Part shown: one piece after another, positions 33,404 through 41,711 of the stretch | How positions within the stretch are numbered: the stretch's first letter is position 1 | Layout: each line of letters starts with the position of its first letter | Program-made: the position numbers and the translations under genes | Notes under the pieces: generated by a model | Seen by the model: only the letters and a program-made list of their open reading frames with translations | Databases searched by the model: none | What the model was told of the DNA's origin: nothing | NCBI GenBank assembly: GCA_003151275.1 | Contig: PLXC01000015.1 | Location: 1 to 64,000 of the forward strand | From: Candidatus Melainabacteria bacterium | GTDB taxonomy: Bacteria > Cyanobacteriota > Vampirovibrionia > Obscuribacterales > Obscuribacteraceae | Length of the DNA stretch: 64,000 nucleotides | Direction: 5' to 3'

Positions 33404-35487
33404 CAAGCAACAAGCCCGGAGGTACTGGCTTTTCGCCTGGCAAGGCGATACCACAGCACATCATCGTTCGTAAGAAAAGATCCGGCGTTGCCTTTTTGCT
33501 CTTCGATTCTCCTGGAAAACTGAACTTCCTCACGTCAGAAGTTATCGACGAATTGAACCTGGCGATCACAGACGTGGCGAATGACAAAGACGTTAAAGCG
33601 ATGGTGGTCATCTCCGGCAAAGCGGATACGTTCGTAACAGGAGCCGACTTACACGAGATCATGCGCTTCTCGAACCAAATGGACGGATTGAAGTTATCGC
33701 GACATGGACACAACGTTTTCGCCGCCTTAGCCGATTTGAAAAAGCCAACAGTGGCTGCCATCAATGGCGTTTGCCTCGGAGGTGGGCTTGAACTGGTTTT
33801 ATGTTGTGACCGCCGGATTGCCACCGACGCACCAATTACGGTACTAGGTCTACCGGAAGTAAGACATGGACTCGTGCCCGGACTTGGTGGCACCCAACGC
33901 TTGCCGAGGCAAATAGGCATCCGCAATGCTTTAGAAATTATTCTCGGTGGAGATCTCGTAGATGCGCATCGCGCTTACGACATGAAGATTGTCGATCAGA
34001 TAGTGCCGTCTGACAACTTAATGGAACGGGCTGAACAACTGGCGATAGAGTTGTTGGATATTCCTGAAGAACAAAGAAAAATTATCGCGCCACTCGAGAG
34101 CGCTGAAAAGTTGAGCAAGTTATTTTTCATTTGTGCACGATCGGTGCGGATCAAAACAAAGGGCAGATATCCAGCTCAGCTGCGAGTGCTGGACGTGATC
34201 AAGACTGGGCTGATCGAAGGATTTGAAGCAGGAACAGAGGCAGAAATAACAACGTTCGCTGAACTCGCCGTAAGCGACGTAGCCCGAAATTTGATCTTCT
34301 TATTTTTCTCAAAAGAGTTAGCAAAACAAACTGCCAAAATCGCTAGTCGTAATTCCAATGTGCGCTTGAACTCGGTATCCATCGTAACCTGGGAGCGTAA
34401 CCCTGGCAAACTAGCCAACTTAGGAATCGCGAGTGGCCTAAAAGTATCCTTAATTGAAACCAACGAACATACGCTCCGTGACACTGCAAACAATCCAAAC
34501 ATCCTAAACGCCGACTTGATCATCGAATCCGCCAGCGAAGATAAAGACACTAAAGTAAAAATCCTTTCTCACCTCGCAAAAATCATGAAACCAGATGCGG
34601 TGCTGGCAACAGTTTCATCGTCCCATTCGATCTCTGCACTTGCTGCATCCATTCCCAACAACCAAAACTTCATTGGCATCCAATTGATTCATCCAATCGA
34701 TAAAATGCCTCTCGCTGAATTGATTTCCCATCCAAACACAAGCAAATTTGCACTGGCACAAGCAACAAAATTCATCAGCAAAATCGGCAAGTTATCCATG
34801 TCCGTTCAGGACAGTCCAGGATATTTGCTGAACAGAATCTTGACAGTATATCTCCTGCAAGCGGCACGGATGGCTGAAAGCGGTGTTCCTGTGAATTGGC
34901 TGGAAAAGTCCGCTATTAATTTTGGAATGCCTATGGGTCCATTTTCCGTGCTGGATGAAATTGGTTTGGATCTGGCGCGGACAGTTGCAACTGTTCTGAA
35001 CGAAAAGCTTGCCAGTAGGTTTAAAGTTCCTGACTCTTTATCCAAAGCCCTGAGCGCGGGTATGATCGGACGCGAGAGTGGTTGCGGCACTTACGTCTGG
35101 CACGATGACAAAAAAATCGAATTTAACGCCGATCTCCAAACAAAACTAGGCTTCGTTATTTCTGAAAAAAGTTTGCCTCCTGATCAGGCAACGACGATCG
35201 CCCACGCGATGATACTGCCGATGGTGGACGAAGCATCTCGATGCCTCGATGAAAAAATAGTGCGGCATGCTCGAGAAATTGATCTTTGCATGGTCATGGG
35301 CCTCGGATTTCCATCTTTCCGGGGTGGACTGTTGCGCTATGCAGACAGCATTGGCATTAAACAAATCATTGACGAAATTCAAGAAATTTATATACAAACC
35401 GCCCCAGCAAGCCAGGTTAGCGATTACCTTAAGAGATTAGTGCAAGAGAATCGAAGCTTTTACTCGCGAGCGGTGGAACAGAACTAG
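33400..35487 (+). CDS. FadB-like enoyl-CoA hydratase / 3-hydroxyacyl-CoA dehydrogenase with degenerate dehydrogenase half
   Basis: A 695-residue fusion with the layout of the fatty acid oxidation alpha subunit. The hydratase half keeps its catalytic features: GADLHEI oxyanion region, GGGLELVL with E131 and LPEVRHGLVPGLGG with E153. The dehydrogenase half is unusual: where the Rossmann GxGxxG loop should be the sequence reads VSIVTWERNPGKLANLGIAS (325-344), and the catalytic His of the HFFNP motif is Gln (GIQLIHP, Q428). The rest (ADLIIES, DSPGYLLNRI) is still recognisable. It may therefore be a hydratase with a structural or altered second half. Tight operon: ATGA overlap upstream and 2 bases to thpR. 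Confidence 0.85.
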   Translation: MTSNKPGGTGFSPGKAIPQHIIVRKKRSGVAFLLFDSPGKLNFLTSEVIDELNLAITDVANDKDVKAMVVISGKADTFVTGADLHEIMRFSNQMDGLKLSRHGHNVFAALADLKKPTVAAINGVCLGGGLELVLCCDRRIATDAPITVLGLPEVRHGLVPGLGGTQRLPRQIGIRNALEIILGGDLVDAHRAYDMKIVDQIVPSDNLMERAEQLAIELLDIPEEQRKIIAPLESAEKLSKLFFICARSVRIKTKGRYPAQLRVLDVIKTGLIEGFEAGTEAEITTFAELAVSDVARNLIFLFFSKELAKQTAKIASRNSNVRLNSVSIVTWERNPGKLANLGIASGLKVSLIETNEHTLRDTANNPNILNADLIIESASEDKDTKVKILSHLAKIMKPDAVLATVSSSHSISALAASIPNNQNFIGIQLIHPIDKMPLAELISHPNTSKFALAQATKFISKIGKLSMSVQDSPGYLLNRILTVYLLQAARMAESGVPVNWLEKSAINFGMPMGPFSVLDEIGLDLARTVATVLNEKLASRFKVPDSLSKALSAGMIGRESGCGTYVWHDDKKIEFNADLQTKLGFVISEKSLPPDQATTIAHAMILPMVDEASRCLDEKIVRHAREIDLCMVMGLGFPSFRGGLLRYADSIGIKQIIDEIQEIYIQTAPASQVSDYLKRLVQENRSFYSRAVEQN

Positions 35488-35489
35488 AG

Positions 35490-36134
35490 ATGCCGAGGCT
35501 ATTTATAGGGACATTCTTGAGCCAGGACGACCAGCAGAAACTTTCAGTTCTGCAGTCTAACAACGAGCATTTAGAGAGTCTCTGGGAGCGAAAGCCGCGC
35601 TGGGTTAAGCCGGTCAAGTTGCACATCACCTGGCTGTTTTTGGGTACTGTCGAGCAAAATCTCGTTGCCAAGTTGAGTTCGACTCTTCATAAAGTAATCT
35701 ACGAACGAAATAAGATGCAGAACGAAGAAGACCGCAATGATTTGCTCATGGAATTTACCAAACCCGAGGTCTGGCCTAATTCCCGCAAGCCAAGGCTAAT
35801 CGTGATTGCTAATAAACCAACTCCACAAGCCGTTGAATCGCTGGCTCGGACGATCCGCACAGGTTTGATTCCCTTTTATACAGCCCAAACCGAACAAGAA
35901 CACAACCAGGATTTTAAACCCCACGTGACTTTGATCCGGCTAGACAGGCGCATTGACACGCCGGCGGATAAGCTCGCCTTCCATCGAGTTGAAATCAGGG
36001 TCGATCCAACTGCAATTAATTCTCTTGACGAGGCACTGCCGATCCGCCTCAAAGTTGAGGATGTCTGCCTGGTAGAAAGCAACGTAAACAGCAACGATTA
36101 CAAGATTTTAGACACCGTGCGTTTGCGCGATTAA
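35490..36134 (+). CDS. thpR: RNA 2',3'-cyclic phosphodiesterase (2H family)
   Basis: A 214-residue 2H phosphoesterase. The two catalytic motifs are LHITWLFLG (HxT) near residue 46 and KPHVTLIRL (HxT) near residue 148. Family members open 2',3'-cyclic phosphates and were first known as 2'-5' RNA ligases. Last gene of the nadE operon, 2 bases after the FadB-like gene. It ends 4 bases before the stop of a small leftward gene. Confidence 0.9.
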   Translation: MPRLFIGTFLSQDDQQKLSVLQSNNEHLESLWERKPRWVKPVKLHITWLFLGTVEQNLVAKLSSTLHKVIYERNKMQNEEDRNDLLMEFTKPEVWPNSRKPRLIVIANKPTPQAVESLARTIRTGLIPFYTAQTEQEHNQDFKPHVTLIRLDRRIDTPADKLAFHRVEIRVDPTAINSLDEALPIRLKVEDVCLVESNVNSNDYKILDTVRLRD

Positions 36135-36138
36135 CCGG

Positions 36139-36309
36139 TTACTCCTGAGGCGTCGGCTCCACTTCATCTGTTTCGGGAATCGGGTTAGGCTCAGGAAATG
36201 GTGGATTCGGGTCGGGCTCGGGACCAGGCAAAGGTACAGGTTGGGGATTCGGACCCGGACGTGGAATGGGCCTCGGCTGTGCCAATTCGGGAAAGTTAAA
36301 ACGTACCAT
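36139..36309 (-). CDS. 56-residue proline-rich small protein
   Basis: ATG 36309 opens a 56-codon frame to TAA at 36139-36141, behind AGAGGTG at suitable spacing. The product begins MVRFNFPELAQPRPIPRPGP and continues as an almost unbroken series of PxP dipeptides with Glu, Asp and Asn, ending in an acidic TDEVEPTPQE. There is no signal peptide or membrane segment. The regular P-x-P pattern in this frame and not the others supports coding. Proline-rich tails like this usually form stiff extended rods or SH3-like ligands; nothing more can be said of its role. Confidence 0.6.
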   Translation of the reverse strand: MVRFNFPELAQPRPIPRPGPNPQPVPLPGPEPDPNPPFPEPNPIPETDEVEPTPQE

Positions 36310-36475
36310 GGCAACACCTCTACGACTCTACAATTTCGGCAATGACGTGCGCATGACAAATTAAGAGCCCACATTTGGTGAAATTTTTGAACACCATAGC
36401 TGTTAGATTGACTAATCAGCGCGCGCAATAGTGTAAATTAGCTGCAATAAGATTCGTCTTCTAAAACAAGGTGCC

Positions 36476-36925
36476 ATGCCTCCTAAACCGAAACGAGCTC
36501 TATCCCTCGTAAAAAAGACAGATAGCAATAAAGCCGGTGTGGAAAAGGCAGAACCGGAGATGGTTCTCGTTGTAGAAGACAACGAGGTTTTAAGAAGGTT
36601 GTTTCTCTCACAACTGAAGGTTATTGGGCTGGTCGGCCATGAAGCTGTGAATGGCAAGGAAGCTGTTGAAACTGTTTCCAAGGGACAATACGGCTTAATC
36701 CTGATGGATGTCAGCATGCCCGTCATGGATGGACTGGAAGCAACAAAATTAATTCGCGAAGCCGAACAAGCAAAGAAGAAGCAGCGAGTGCCCATAATTG
36801 CCGTTACAGGAATTTCGGATCGCGATACTTGCTTGCAAGCCGGGATGGATGATTTTATGAATAAGCCATTCCTGCTGGAACATTTACGCGGCGTTGTCGC
36901 TAAATGGATGAAGCATCGCGCTTAG
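36476..36925 (+). CDS. Single-domain response regulator
   Basis: A 149-residue CheY-like protein. After a basic lead of 28 residues the receiver domain has VVEDNE acidic pair, the phosphoacceptor Asp in LILMDVSMP, the conserved Thr in AVTG and Lys in NKPF. No output domain follows, so it passes phosphate on or binds a partner. The pattern is closest to REC domains of hybrid kinases, which fits a role in the phosphorelays coded at 50935-64000 (inference). Stand-alone gene. Confidence 0.9.
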   Translation: MPPKPKRALSLVKKTDSNKAGVEKAEPEMVLVVEDNEVLRRLFLSQLKVIGLVGHEAVNGKEAVETVSKGQYGLILMDVSMPVMDGLEATKLIREAEQAKKKQRVPIIAVTGISDRDTCLQAGMDDFMNKPFLLEHLRGVVAKWMKHRA

Positions 36926-37014
36926 TGCTGCGGCACCAAATGTGGTGTGCATGCAGAATGCGCTCAGGTCGCGAAAAGCCAACGCGACAATTAGCAAGAG
37001 CGTCCAGCCGAAGA

Positions 37015-38049
37015 CTACACTGGTCGAGATAGGGCGCGCATTTTTTCAACCGTTTGAGCTGTTGCCTCGCGAAGAGATCCTAACTCGATCAGGATTTGCT
37101 TGCAGGTGATCAGCTCATCTACGTCATCTGGTCGCGCTCTAGCGAATTCAATAACAGACTGCATTTCACGGTCTATGGAACCGAGGTAATGCTCGCAAAT
37201 CGCCAAGATGTTGTGACTTAAATCCGTAGCGCTTTCCTTGAATGCAGGAGTTGCCGGATGGGTCGGGTCCTCGAATTTAAGTAAATCTGTACCACCATTT
37301 TCAGACTCAAAGACGGAAGCGCTCGGAGTTTCCATCTCGTACGAGCGATCTGCTGATGCGCTGGCATTTGGATCAGTTTCGGGCGAAGGAGCTTCAGTGG
37401 ACGAACTTCTATAGACTTCATCCTCTTTGATGGTGCCGCTGGCGACGTTGATTAAGTCACCGAACAGTTCTTTAGCGAGTTTTGGAAGCATGTCGAAAGT
37501 GATCAGTTGTTGATCGACGGTCCAATAATATTCTTCGTTAAGACGACGTGGTGTAAATGAGATGAAGGGCTTGTAGTCCATGTCGTTGATACGGTTTGTT
37601 GTAAAAGCCAGCAAAAGTTCAGCTGGAATCAAGTAAACATCCAGTTTGCGCGTCGAAGCGTCGAATGCCATAGACCAATATCGCGTCGATAAATGCGCCT
37701 CAAAGCTATCGTTAGAAGCAGATAAATTTTCCAGATTGACGGGCGAAGAGGCAACTATTAAGTCGGTGCCCACTGCTTTTTGATTAAATTCGATCTTGTA
37801 GAGTTCGAACTCATTAAACAATTTACCGACCCACCGGATCATCGTATCCAGGTCCATGATCGTGACGGGTTGCTCGGATTCGCCTTTGGCTCCCACATCC
37901 AGCGCATGATCCACCAGTCCAGATAACCAGCGACCGGTGTCTGAATTATCACTTCGGCGCTTCAAAGAATTGAGCATCGTTTCCGACACGTCTCCTAGAA
38001 GCACAGAGGGCACCGAATTGTCTTGAGAGTTCTCTCCATAGCTGTTCAT
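37015..38049 (-). CDS. Hypothetical protein, 344 residues
   Basis: I recognise no family. The protein is soluble and acidic. Residues 1-215 look globular (RWLSGLVDHALDVG, then MIRWVGKLFNEFELYKIEFNQ, YYWTVDQQLITFDMLPKLAKELFGDLI cited in part); 215-270 is a Ser/Glu/Pro/Ala-rich disordered segment; 270-344 is helical with heptad-like spacing (LAICEHYLGSIDREMQSVIEF). The layout suggests a regulator or adaptor. It is divergent from the small TPR-like gene at 38145, so the 95-base gap carries both promoters. Confidence 0.65.
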   Translation of the reverse strand: MNSYGENSQDNSVPSVLLGDVSETMLNSLKRRSDNSDTGRWLSGLVDHALDVGAKGESEQPVTIMDLDTMIRWVGKLFNEFELYKIEFNQKAVGTDLIVASSPVNLENLSASNDSFEAHLSTRYWSMAFDASTRKLDVYLIPAELLLAFTTNRINDMDYKPFISFTPRRLNEEYYWTVDQQLITFDMLPKLAKELFGDLINVASGTIKEDEVYRSSSTEAPSPETDPNASASADRSYEMETPSASVFESENGGTDLLKFEDPTHPATPAFKESATDLSHNILAICEHYLGSIDREMQSVIEFARARPDDVDELITCKQILIELGSLREATAQTVEKMRALSRPV

Positions 38050-38129
38050 GATTTCTTGTTTCCGGATTACTACGACTAGTAAATTGACGTAAAGTCGCCC
38101 GTTTGGTTTCGTGTTTTATTTTCCAATTT

Positions 38130-38135
38130 GGAGGA
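38130..38135 (+). promoter_or_regulatory. GGAGGA ribosome-binding site pointing to a TTG start
   Basis: GGAGGA ends 9 bases before TTG 38145, a better placed site than anything before ATG 38199. Confidence 0.6.
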
Positions 38136-38144
38136 ACATATATC

Positions 38145-38504
38145 TTGCGCATATCTTCTTTCATAACCAACAGACGCATTATTGAAGCCGGAAAATACAT
38201 GAACCGCCAAAATAGCAGCCAGTCATTAATGCAGAAAGCCGCACAGGCTCGAATAAACCAACACTGGCAAGAGGCTGAGGCGATGTACCGAGCGATGGCT
38301 CAGGTGCTTACGATTGCTGGAATGAGTGCTGAGCTGGCAGTCGTTCTCTATCATTTGGCTAAGACGCTGGAAGACCAGGGTAAGTTTTTCGCCGCATTCG
38401 AAACATTATCGGCGCTTGATTTGCTGCTTGTTGAACTCGAAGAACTAAACGACCAAGATTTGCACGACCAATTGCATGGCGAACTCGACGACGACGTCGC
38501 GTAA
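38145..38504 (+). CDS. Small TPR-like helical protein
   Basis: A 119-residue protein from TTG 38145 (101 residues if it starts at ATG 38199). Two helix pairs resemble TPRs: MQKAAQARINQHWQEAEAMYRAMAQVL, cited in part, and VVLYHLAKTLEDQGKFFAAFETLSALDLLL, followed by an acidic tail ending HGELDDDVA. No signal peptide. Likely a small adaptor; partner unknown. Confidence 0.65.
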   Translation: MRISSFITNRRIIEAGKYMNRQNSSQSLMQKAAQARINQHWQEAEAMYRAMAQVLTIAGMSAELAVVLYHLAKTLEDQGKFFAAFETLSALDLLLVELEELNDQDLHDQLHGELDDDVA

Positions 38505-38537
38505 CGAAGCCTAATGGCAATGGCAAGCAATTGAGCC

Positions 38538-38640
38538 TTCGCGGTTACTGGCTTACGCGGTTACTTAGTTTCGCAGCTACTTGTGTATGCGGTTACTAGC
38601 TTACGCCGTTACGCGGATACTTGCGATACTTACTTAACTA
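38538..38640. repeat. Degenerate tandem repeats of a CGCGGTTACT unit
   Basis: Variants of TTACGCGGTTACT recur about six times in the gap between the small TPR gene and the amidase gene, with spacing near 15-18 bases. They run up to or slightly into the amidase stop region. Confidence 0.6.
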
Positions 38641-40102
38641 TGTTTGAATCGCTGGGTGTGGTGTTCAACCCAGGCGCCGCCTGGGGAGCCATCTCAATCG
38701 GACCACGCAGACTCGGCATATTCTTCGGTAGCACCATCGGAGCGACAGGGGCGACAGGCGCAACGATTGTCGGTTCAGGACTTTCGCCTCTAGGCGGAAC
38801 CAGGATCATAGTCTGCTCTGGCACAGGCACTACAGGCGGTATGGTTGGAACGACTTGTTCTTTAATGGTTTTGTGCGGCTGCAAATATGTTGAGGCTTCA
38901 GTTGAAGGTGGAATTGCAGGTCGAGTGGAGTAATTATATTCGCGAACAGTAGGCCCAGTTGGCACAATTGGCACAGAGGTACTACCTGGAACATCTGGGA
39001 TCGTGTCCGTACTGGCTGCAGTGGTGCTCCAATCCCTGACGTCATCCTTTATTTTGCGCACCTTATAAGCGATCGCGCGATTTCTAAAACTGTTTTTGCT
39101 GGCGATAAATCCGTCCCAATCGAAATTGACTGGATCCGTATGATCGCCCTGCTGCGCATAGCGATGAGTAATAACGTTAGCATCGGAAACTTTATAACGT
39201 TCTTGCAAGTATGAGACCAGCTTGACCACAGATTCTTGTTGAGCTGCTGGATAGTCTTGATGCCCAGTATGACACATCTCGATGCCGATACTATTGTCAT
39301 TATTGATGCCAGGCAAGGTCTTAAAAATGTTGATGTGCACGGTGCCCAGGTCAGGATCAACGGCTTGAAAAATCGTGCCGTCACGCTCGACCACATACTG
39401 TGCACCGGCGTGTCTCAAACCTGATGAACTCCAGGATTCGATCACGCGTTGCGCACTGATCGGAATGCCGGTTTCGGTTGAATGCATAATGATATATTTC
39501 ACCGGCTCGCGGCGCCAGAAGATGCCACCACGAAGTGGATGGTAGCTGACAATGCCGGCCCGAACCAAGCTTCTCGCAGTATACGAATCGGCATAACCCT
39601 GGTGAAACGATCGCGAAATCTTGTTTGAGACGTCGCTGGGCAGAGGTGTGCGCTCGAAATCAGGTGGGTGCATCAAGAAGAAACTTAGAGGATAGGCATA
39701 ACGGGATCGTGGTGCAGCTTTAACAACGCGAACAACTTCGTGGGTAACAATACCCCCGCGGCGGTGGCGCCCGCGGTGCACGACCACTATCGTCTTTTTG
39801 CTGCCCTCGTAGGAGACAACATTGCGAGTTCGACCGCGTCCGCCTCGCGTAGTGTGAGCAACTTCGTGCGTGTTCCGAGTGGAAGCTCCATGACGAGAAG
39901 AACTCACTTTCGATTCAGAGTGGCGAGAAGAATGGTGACTTACTGGCTCGGCTGAGTGACGCGACGAAGCAGCGTGATGACTGGCTATCGGTGCAGCGTG
40001 GCGAGTATGTGTTGTGGTCGGCGCATTTTTCGTATGGGAACGAGCGTCGCTGGGGCTCGCGAGATTGCACAAAACAGCAATCAGCGCTATCGCAAACCAC
40101 AT
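38630..40102 (-). CDS. Secreted N-acetylmuramoyl-L-alanine amidase (Amidase_2)
   Basis: A protein of about 490 residues. A signal peptide (MWFAIALIAVLCNLASPSDA) is followed by a His/Ser/Arg-rich disordered stretch (to about residue 120), then the amidase_2/PGRP-like domain (about 190-340): zinc histidine in YIIMHSTETG, HAGAQYVVERDGT, NDNSIGIEMCHTG and the second zinc site/acid in GDHTDP. The enzyme cuts the amide between muramic acid and the stem peptide. The tail is Pro/Val-rich. The start is uncertain: the frame is open to 40258 with candidate GTG 40180 and TTG 40168, which would add a second hydrophobic stretch; ATG 40102 begins the signal peptide but lacks a clear ribosome-binding site. 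Confidence 0.82.
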   Translation of the reverse strand: MWFAIALIAVLCNLASPSDARSHTKNAPTTTHTRHAAPIASHHAASSRHSAEPVSHHSSRHSESKVSSSRHGASTRNTHEVAHTTRGGRGRTRNVVSYEGSKKTIVVVHRGRHRRGGIVTHEVVRVVKAAPRSRYAYPLSFFLMHPPDFERTPLPSDVSNKISRSFHQGYADSYTARSLVRAGIVSYHPLRGGIFWRREPVKYIIMHSTETGIPISAQRVIESWSSSGLRHAGAQYVVERDGTIFQAVDPDLGTVHINIFKTLPGINNDNSIGIEMCHTGHQDYPAAQQESVVKLVSYLQERYKVSDANVITHRYAQQGDHTDPVNFDWDGFIASKNSFRNRAIAYKVRKIKDDVRDWSTTAASTDTIPDVPGSTSVPIVPTGPTVREYNYSTRPAIPPSTEASTYLQPHKTIKEQVVPTIPPVVPVPEQTMILVPPRGESPEPTIVAPVAPVAPMVLPKNMPSLRGPIEMAPQAAPGLNTTPSDSNIVK

Positions 40103-40467
40103 TATTCGCGGCGTCGCAGCACCGCTTTGTTTGCGCACATACTGTTCTGTTGAAAGGCGATTAAGCAAAATGATACCCACCGTGAAAGCTACATTATAGG
40201 TACAAGGGACTAGATTCGGCAACGAAAAATAAAGCCACAATACACTCCAAAAGCGCATTGCTGCTCAATCTATACAAAACGGATCAAACAGGCGTACATG
40301 GGAACATATTGCGGATGTACCTTTAACTTTGAGGCGGCGGGATCGATCCCAGGATCCTCAATTTCGCGACGCTCGAAAACCTTAAGTAAAACATAGTCGA
40401 GGTACGCGCGCACCGTAGCGATATGATGACCAGATTAAGATGCCGGCTGGAAGCCGGCGCTCCCAGG
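40103..40467. other. 365-base stretch between the amidase and mnmA genes
   Basis: It contains the possible N-terminal extension of the amidase frame (to 40258) and the REP-like palindrome at 40439-40470. No other coding frame was convincing. Confidence 0.5.
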
Positions 40468-40470
40468 CTA
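40439..40470. repeat. REP-like palindrome after mnmA
   Basis: GCCGGCT / AGCCGGC (7-bp stem, loop GGA at 40442-40458) next to GCGCTCCC. On the minus strand it follows the mnmA stop and may help terminate, though no T-run follows. Confidence 0.65.
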
Positions 40471-41622
40471 GTCGATCCAGCCGCCGCCCAGTATATACGT
40501 ATCATCCAAATCAAAAATGCCGAGCACTTGCCCAGGCGTGATCGCCGGTTGCGGATCACTGAAAGTAACACGCACTCGCTTGTCTGCAAGCGGAATCACT
40601 CTTGCAGGCACAGCCTCGCTGTTGTATCTGATTTTTGCCAGCGCATCGAAAGGACCATCCGGCATGTCATCCATCAACCAATTCATTGCTGAAGCGGTCA
40701 ACTCAGTGCGCAACAACGCTTCCTTCGGTCCAGCAAAAACAACGCGCAATTCCGGATCAAGCGACGTTACGTAAAGAGGCTCTGAGGCAGCGATGCCGAG
40801 CCCTTTTCGCTGTCCAATCGTGTAGTTATGCGTGCCTTTGTGTTCACCCAGGACGTCACCGGTGATGGTGTGAATAATCGCGCCTGGCGCTTCGACAAGA
40901 AAGTTAGACAGATACGTCTGTGTCGTGGTTCCTTTTGGAATAAAGCACAGGTCTTGGCTGTCGGGGCGGTTTGCGGAGGCAAGTTCATTTTCAACTGCAA
41001 TCGCTCGAATTTGTTCTTTTGTATATTCACCAAGAGGCAAAAGAGTAGAACGCAACTGCTCCATCGTGATACCCCAGAGCACATACGATTGATCTTTGGT
41101 TCGATCCAAAGCACGTCCCAAGCGTGGTCCGTTCTCAGTTTCAATAACGCGAGCATAGTGCCCTGTTGCCATATATTTTGCGTGCAGCAATTTTTTCCCA
41201 TAATTGAGAAGAGCGCCCCACTTGATCAAAGTATTGCAAAGACTGCATGGCAACGGCGTCCGAGCCCGCGCATATGATTCATGAAATTGGTCAATGATCT
41301 GACTCTTAAAGAGTTCACGCAAATCGACAGCGTGATGTTCAATTCCCAGTTGTTCGCAGACTCTTGCTGCATCAACCATGCCAGTGTCGCAACAGCGACT
41401 GCCTGACTTGATCAACCAGCCAGTTACGCCGACTACGTCATATCCTTCTCGTTGCAGCAACAAAGCAGTGGTGCTACTGTCTACGCCACCACTCATGGCG
41501 ACGGCGACACGCACTTTGTTGGCAGGAACGACGCTGGCTTCGCGCGCGGAAGCAATCGCGCAAACTTGCTCGACCATTGCGGCATCGATAGTTTCTTCTC
41601 TAATAGTTTCTACCGTGCTCAT
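40468..41622 (-). CDS. mnmA: tRNA-specific 2-thiouridylase MnmA
   Basis: A 384-residue enzyme that thiolates U34 of tRNA for Glu, Gln and Lys. The PP-loop SGGVDSS lies near residue 44, the catalytic Cys in TPLPCSLCN and the second Cys in SQDLCFIP, and the C-terminal domain ends in GQVLGIFD...ILGGGWI. ATG 41622 is chosen; an in-frame TTG at 41646 lies in the tail of a terminator and is unlikely. The N-terminus is about 35 residues longer than in E. coli MnmA before the PP-loop strand. Confidence 0.95.
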   Translation of the reverse strand: MSTVETIREETIDAAMVEQVCAIASAREASVVPANKVRVAVAMSGGVDSSTTALLLQREGYDVVGVTGWLIKSGSRCCDTGMVDAARVCEQLGIEHHAVDLRELFKSQIIDQFHESYARARTPLPCSLCNTLIKWGALLNYGKKLLHAKYMATGHYARVIETENGPRLGRALDRTKDQSYVLWGITMEQLRSTLLPLGEYTKEQIRAIAVENELASANRPDSQDLCFIPKGTTTQTYLSNFLVEAPGAIIHTITGDVLGEHKGTHNYTIGQRKGLGIAASEPLYVTSLDPELRVVFAGPKEALLRTELTASAMNWLMDDMPDGPFDALAKIRYNSEAVPARVIPLADKRVRVTFSDPQPAITPGQVLGIFDLDDTYILGGGWID

Positions 41623-41644
41623 CTTCGGTACCTGCGTTCGAGAC

Positions 41645-41666
41645 AATAAAAGGCTCTGTAGAGCCC
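41645..41666 (-). terminator. Intrinsic terminator of the TPR gene at 41712
   Basis: On the minus strand GGGCTC-TACA-GAGCC is followed by TTTTATT. It lies between the TPR gene stop (41712) and the mnmA start (41622), so the two genes are separate units. Confidence 0.65.
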
Positions 41667-41711
41667 GGAAATTGATTGTACTACAGATTGGCGCCCTGTT
41701 GACAGCTATCC

